64,000 nucleotides of DNA, taken from contig NZ_JABFCX010000002.1 of the NCBI RefSeq assembly GCF_013085255.1, positions 796,501-860,500 on the forward strand. Reading direction: 5' to 3'. This stretch comes from Parvularcula mediterranea (GTDB lineage Bacteria; Pseudomonadota; Alphaproteobacteria; Caulobacterales; Parvularculaceae). Positions 60,451 to 64,000 of the stretch are shown one piece after another. The translations under genes were made by a program, and so were the position numbers. The notes under the pieces are model-generated. The model was not told the DNA's origin. It saw nothing but the letters and a program-made list of their open reading frames with translations, and did no database searches. Every line of letters starts with the position of its first letter. Position 1 is the first letter of the stretch.

Positions 60451-62232
60451 ATGGCACTCACTGTCGCTGATATCGTCCGCCGCATTGAAGAGCGCAGCAA
60501 GGACAGCCGCGCCGCCTATCTCGAGAAGATCAAGGCCATGTCCGGCAAGCCCCGGCGCGAAGGTCTCGCCTGCGGCAACCTCGCCCACGGCTTCGCAGCA
60601 GCCGAGGCAGGCGACAAGCTCCGCATGCGCACGGGCGGTAAGAACATCGGCATTGTCACCTCCTATAATGACATGCTCTCCGCCCACGCTCCGTTCAAGG
60701 ACTATCCCGACCAGATCAAGGACGCTGCCCGCAAGGCTGGCGGCACGGCTCAGGTCGCAGGCGGCACCCCCGCCATGTGCGACGGCGTCACCCAAGGGCA
60801 AGACGGCATGGAGCTCTCGCTCTTCAGCCGCGATGTCATCGCGATGGCCACCGGCGTTGCCCTGACCCACGATATGTTCGACGCAGCCCTCTGCCTCGGC
60901 GTCTGCGACAAGATCATCCCCGGGCTTCTGATGGGTGCATTGAGCTTTGGCCATCTGCCGATCATGATGGTCCCGGCGGGTCCCATGACCTCCGGCCTGC
61001 CCAACAAGGAAAAAGCCCGCATCCGCGGCCTCTACGCGCAAGGCAAGATAGGGCGCGACGAGCTTCTCGAAGGCGAGATGGCGTCCTACCACAGCCAGGG
61101 GACCTGCACCTTCTACGGCACGGCGAACACCAATCAGATGATGATGGAGATGATGGGCCTGCACCTGCCCTCCGCCGCCTTCGTCAATCCGGGCACGCCA
61201 CTGAGAGAGGCCCTGACGCGCCGCGTGGCCGAGCACGTCCTGACCATGGATGAGGACCGCGCCCTCGGCCATATCGTCAGTGCAGGGAGCATCGTCAACG
61301 GCATCGTCGGCCTTCTGGCGACAGGCGGCTCGACCAACCACACGCTCCACATCCCCGCCCTTGCACGCTCGGCTGGCGTCATCCTCACCTGGCAGGACTT
61401 CGCCGACCTCTCCTCGATCGTGCCCCTCCTCGCGCGGGTCTATCCGAACGGCGCGGCCGACGTGAACCACTTCCACGCGTCAGGCGGCATGGCCTTCATC
61501 GTGCGGGAGCTCCTCGAGAACGATCTTCTGTGCAATGACGTCATGACGGCGATGGGTCCCGGCATGGAAGCCTACACCCGCGAGCCCTTCCTCGATGGCG
61601 ACGAGGTCGTCTGGAAGGCTGGCGCCACGAAGAGCCTCAACGAAGATATCCTCCGTCCCGTGAGCAAACCCTTCGCGGCGCAGGGCGGGCTTAAGCTCCT
61701 CAAGGGCAATCTTGGGGAGAGCGTCATCAAGGTCTCCGCCGTTGACCCGAAGAACCGCAAGGTCCACGCGCCTGCCGTCGTGTTCGAGGACCAGGACGAC
61801 TTCCTCACCGCCTTCAAGGCTGGCGAGCTCGAGAAGGACTTCGTCGCCGTCGTCCGCTTCCAGGGTCCCGCCGCCAACGGCATGCCGGAGCTCCACAAGC
61901 TCTCGCCTGCTCTGGGCGTTCTTCAGGACAAGGGCTTCAAGGTCGCCCTCCTCACCGACGGCCGCATGTCGGGCGCCAGCGGCAAGACCCCTGCTGCCAT
62001 CCACGTGACGCCCGAGGCCCTGCGCGATGGCCCCATCGGCAAGGTCCAGGACGGCGACATAATCCTTCTCGATGCGGAGGAAGGGAAACTTGAAGTCGAG
62101 GCCGACCTTTCAGGCCGCGAGCAGGCCCGCCACCAGCGCAACAGCCATGACGGCCTCGGCCGCGAGATGTTTGCGCCGCTCAGGGCTGCCGTCAGCCCGG
62201 CCAATGAAGGTGCCTGCACCCTCTTCGGTTAG
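60451..62232 (+). CDS. edd: 6-phosphogluconate dehydratase
   Basis: Iron-sulfur enzyme of the Entner-Doudoroff pathway giving 2-keto-3-deoxy-6-phosphogluconate. It has 593 residues. ILVD/Edd signatures include [23 protein letters not shown] and GSTNHTLH, together with [32 protein letters not shown], 21 nt after pgl. The next enzymes expected (KDPG aldolase, glucokinase) are not adjacent. It converges with the MATE gene, sharing TTAG. Confidence 0.96.
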   Translation: MALTVADIVRRIEERSKDSRAAYLEKIKAMSGKPRREGLACGNLAHGFAAAEAGDKLRMRTGGKNIGIVTSYNDMLSAHAPFKDYPDQIKDAARKAGGTAQVAGGTPAMCDGVTQGQDGMELSLFSRDVIAMATGVALTHDMFDAALCLGVCDKIIPGLLMGALSFGHLPIMMVPAGPMTSGLPNKEKARIRGLYAQGKIGRDELLEGEMASYHSQGTCTFYGTANTNQMMMEMMGLHLPSAAFVNPGTPLREALTRRVAEHVLTMDEDRALGHIVSAGSIVNGIVGLLATGGSTNHTLHIPALARSAGVILTWQDFADLSSIVPLLARVYPNGAADVNHFHASGGMAFIVRELLENDLLCNDVMTAMGPGMEAYTREPFLDGDEVVWKAGATKSLNEDILRPVSKPFAAQGGLKLLKGNLGESVIKVSAVDPKNRKVHAPAVVFEDQDDFLTAFKAGELEKDFVAVVRFQGPAANGMPELHKLSPALGVLQDKGFKVALLTDGRMSGASGKTPAAIHVTPEALRDGPIGKVQDGDIILLDAEEGKLEVEADLSGREQARHQRNSHDGLGREMFAPLRAAVSPANEGACTLFG

Positions 62233-63575
62233 TCCGCTTCCGGACTTTTACGCTTGAGAATGACAAAGGCGAGGATCGCAACCAGCGCTCCCGCCACCAC
62301 ATTCGTCGCGGCGATTGCGAACCATGCGGCCCAGGGCGGACCAAGCGTGGTCGCCAGCCAGACCGCAGGCACGTAGAGGACAAAGCTCCTCAGGATCGTG
62401 AAGAAGAGCCCGACCAGCGCCCGGTCGATCGCATTGAACGCAGCGCTCGCATTGATGACGATGCCGTAGCCACCAAGGCTCAGCCCCACCACGACGAGAT
62501 AGCTCTGGGCGATGTTCTGGACGACGCTATCGTCCGAGAACAGAGCAACCAGCGGCTCTGCCAGGAAGAAAAAGCTTGCCCCAAGCGTCAGGCCGCACAG
62601 CACCACGAAGATGAACGTGTCGCGCATCGCAGCGCCTGTCCGCTCCGGCTTCCCCTTGCCCCAGTTCTGCCCTGCCACCGGGCCGATGGCGCTCGACAAA
62701 GCCAGCATCGGGATCGTCGTCATGGTCTCGATCCGGGTCGCAACGCCAAAGGCCGCCACCGCCTCGTTGCCATAAGCTGCAAGGAACGCCGTCACCACGC
62801 TCATGGAGAAGGGGTTGATCATGTTGCTGCCCGCAGCAGGGGCACCAACCTTCAGGATGTTGCCTGCGGACGTTATGAAGCCCGAAACGCTCGGCAGTTC
62901 GAGGGTAAGTAGCTTCTCACGAAAGATCAGCAAGCTGAGCGCTCCGGCGAGCATAGCGATCCGCCCGCCAAGCGCCGCCCATGCCGCACCCTCAACTCCC
63001 AGCTCCGGCACGGGCCCCATCCCGAAGATAAAGACCGGGTTCAGCGCGACGTTCACCAGCGCCGAGAGGACCATCATGGCGCTTGGCCCTGTGCTGTCAC
63101 CATTCGCGCGGATGAGACCCAGCCCCACCATAGGCACAGCTAGCAGCGGTACACCGATGAACCAGATGCGCATGTAGTCGACGATCATATCGAGGACCGC
63201 GCCCTCCGCCCCTAAAAGCGCAAAAAGCGGTCGCGCGAGGACGAACCCCGCCGCTGCCACGAGCGACACGATGACCAGGGAGAGGATCAGGCTCTCTGTC
63301 GCGAGGCGCTTCACCCGCTCGGTATCGCCCCTGCCGATGGCGCGGCTTGCGACCGACGTCGCACCCGCCGACATGCCGATGGCGAGGCTGGTGATCGTCA
63401 GGACGACAGGGAAGGTGAAGCTGATCGCCGCGAGCTCATCGGTACCCAGCTGGCCGAGGAAGTAGGTATCAGCGAGGCTCACCGACAGAACCGCCGCAAC
63501 CCCCACCACCATAGGCAGGCCAAGCCGGGCCAGGTGCCCTGCGACCGATCCTTCGGTCAGATCACGAGACGCCAC
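62229..63575 (-). CDS. MATE family efflux transporter
   Basis: 448 residues with about 12 membrane helices in two six-helix halves. [23 protein letters not shown] at the start of the first half and the matching [20 protein letters not shown] in the second are typical of the MATE/DinF family. It exports organic cations or drugs using H+ or Na+, but the substrate is unknown. The stop overlaps that of edd. The start ATG lies 17 nt from a GAGCAGCG stretch, weak as an SD. Confidence 0.9.
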   Translation of the reverse strand: MASRDLTEGSVAGHLARLGLPMVVGVAAVLSVSLADTYFLGQLGTDELAAISFTFPVVLTITSLAIGMSAGATSVASRAIGRGDTERVKRLATESLILSLVIVSLVAAAGFVLARPLFALLGAEGAVLDMIVDYMRIWFIGVPLLAVPMVGLGLIRANGDSTGPSAMMVLSALVNVALNPVFIFGMGPVPELGVEGAAWAALGGRIAMLAGALSLLIFREKLLTLELPSVSGFITSAGNILKVGAPAAGSNMINPFSMSVVTAFLAAYGNEAVAAFGVATRIETMTTIPMLALSSAIGPVAGQNWGKGKPERTGAAMRDTFIFVVLCGLTLGASFFFLAEPLVALFSDDSVVQNIAQSYLVVVGLSLGGYGIVINASAAFNAIDRALVGLFFTILRSFVLYVPAVWLATTLGPPWAAWFAIAATNVVAGALVAILAFVILKRKSPEAD

Positions 63576-63670
63576 GGACGCTGCTCCTCACATGGTTGGA
63601 GGCTCTAGGTATGCCTTTTTGAGGACCGAACCAATCAGCGAAGGCTGCATGGCAGTTTTGAGCCTTGGTG

Positions 63671-64000
63671 TCAGGCCGCTTCCTCGGAGATCCATTTCTT
63701 GATCTTGGCGAGGATCGCGTCCTGGCGCAGGGGCTTGGCGACATAGTCGTCCATGCCTGCCTCACGGCAGCGCTTCTTATCCTCTTCCATCGCATGGGCA
63801 GTCGCTGCGATGATCGGTACACGGCCAAAGCTGGTCTCGCGCTCATAGGCGCGGATGGCCTTAGTCGCCTCAAGACCGTCCATCTCCGGCATGGAGACAT
63901 CCATGATGATGAGGTCGGGACGCTCTTCCTTGAACTTCTCGACGGCGATCTTGCCATTGTCGGCAATCTCGATCTCGAAACCGAGACCCGCAATCATGTT
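63671..64000 (-). CDS. Receiver-domain protein (N-terminus beyond window)
   Basis: Partial: 110 codons visible, open at the window edge. The Asp phospho-acceptor is in IIMDVSMPEMDG, the Thr/Ala switch in PIIAATAHAM and the conserved Lys in YVAKPL. The frame reads through a Met (63997) without stopping, and the sequence starts mid-domain. It is therefore either a response regulator or, more likely given its closing position after the Lys motif, the C-terminal receiver of a hybrid kinase. Confidence 0.85.
   Translation of the reverse strand, partial: NMIAGLGFEIEIADNGKIAVEKFKEERPDLIIMDVSMPEMDGLEATKAIRAYERETSFGRVPIIAATAHAMEEDKKRCREAGMDDYVAKPLRQDAILAKIKKWISEEAA

Overview
This is a chromosomal window from a high-GC alphaproteobacterium. 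Supporting markers are the secB / fxsA / Tim44-like / mltA / smr block, a CC0125/CC1285-type lipoprotein, FabA/FabB/FabI fatty acid synthesis genes, an Entner-Doudoroff cluster (zwf-pgl-edd), and a VPLPA-CTERM sorted surface protein. A marine or aquatic group such as Parvularculales or Hyphomonadaceae would fit, but the window has no rRNA or other decisive marker, so the family is inference. Almost everything is chromosomal housekeeping. I see no prophage, plasmid, transposase, CRISPR array or known defence island.

Layout. 0-11 kb: a truncated C-methyltransferase, a tiny 24-codon gene with an exceptionally long Shine-Dalgarno match, galU, an MscS channel, glutathione transferase, thymidine kinase, a Ktr/Trk potassium channel subunit, katG, and a glycine-rich VPLPA-CTERM protein. 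11-18 kb: fabA, fabB and fabI, with three unrelated genes lying between fabB and fabI. 18-31 kb: a leucine/branched-chain degradation block on both strands. It holds the methylcrotonyl-CoA carboxylase pair, isovaleryl-CoA dehydrogenase and branched-chain 2-oxoacid dehydrogenase E1 alpha, E1 beta and E2. A small membrane protein is translationally coupled between E1 beta and E2. 31-36 kb: a baeRF (eRF1-like) protein, a GIN-domain secreted protein, and an exopolysaccharide chain-length/tyrosine-kinase-like pair in which the kinase partner looks degenerate.

36-47 kb: secB, fxsA, Tim44-like, mltA and smr; a divergent PiT-like transporter; rpmI-rplT; a frameshifted membrane-anchored ORF; a histidine kinase; and pheS-thioesterase-pheT followed by tRNA-Thr. 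Directly at the 3' end of that tRNA is a nearly perfect three-way-junction palindrome. 47-57 kb: a subtilisin-family autotransporter with a 15-unit heptad repeat, 24 nt upstream of a TPR hybrid histidine kinase; an AlaC-like aminotransferase; and a two-gene peptidoglycan-recycling pair (S66 carboxypeptidase and Mur ligase). 57-64 kb: tRNA-Ser, a lipoprotein, zwf-pgl-edd, a MATE exporter, and a receiver-domain protein running off the end.

Genes that work together: ivd + mccA/mccB + bkdA1A2B (2-ketoisocaproate to 3-methylglutaconyl-CoA); fabA/fabB/fabI (anaerobic-type unsaturated fatty acid synthesis); zwf/pgl/edd (glucose-6-phosphate to KDPG); mpl-like/ldcA-like (murein peptide recycling); and probably the autotransporter with its neighbouring kinase. 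The most unusual items are the post-tRNA three-way junction, the 24-codon gene with a 12-nt anti-SD match, the heptad-repeat protease, the small membrane protein embedded in the bkd operon, the degenerate BY-kinase, and the G-tract frameshift.
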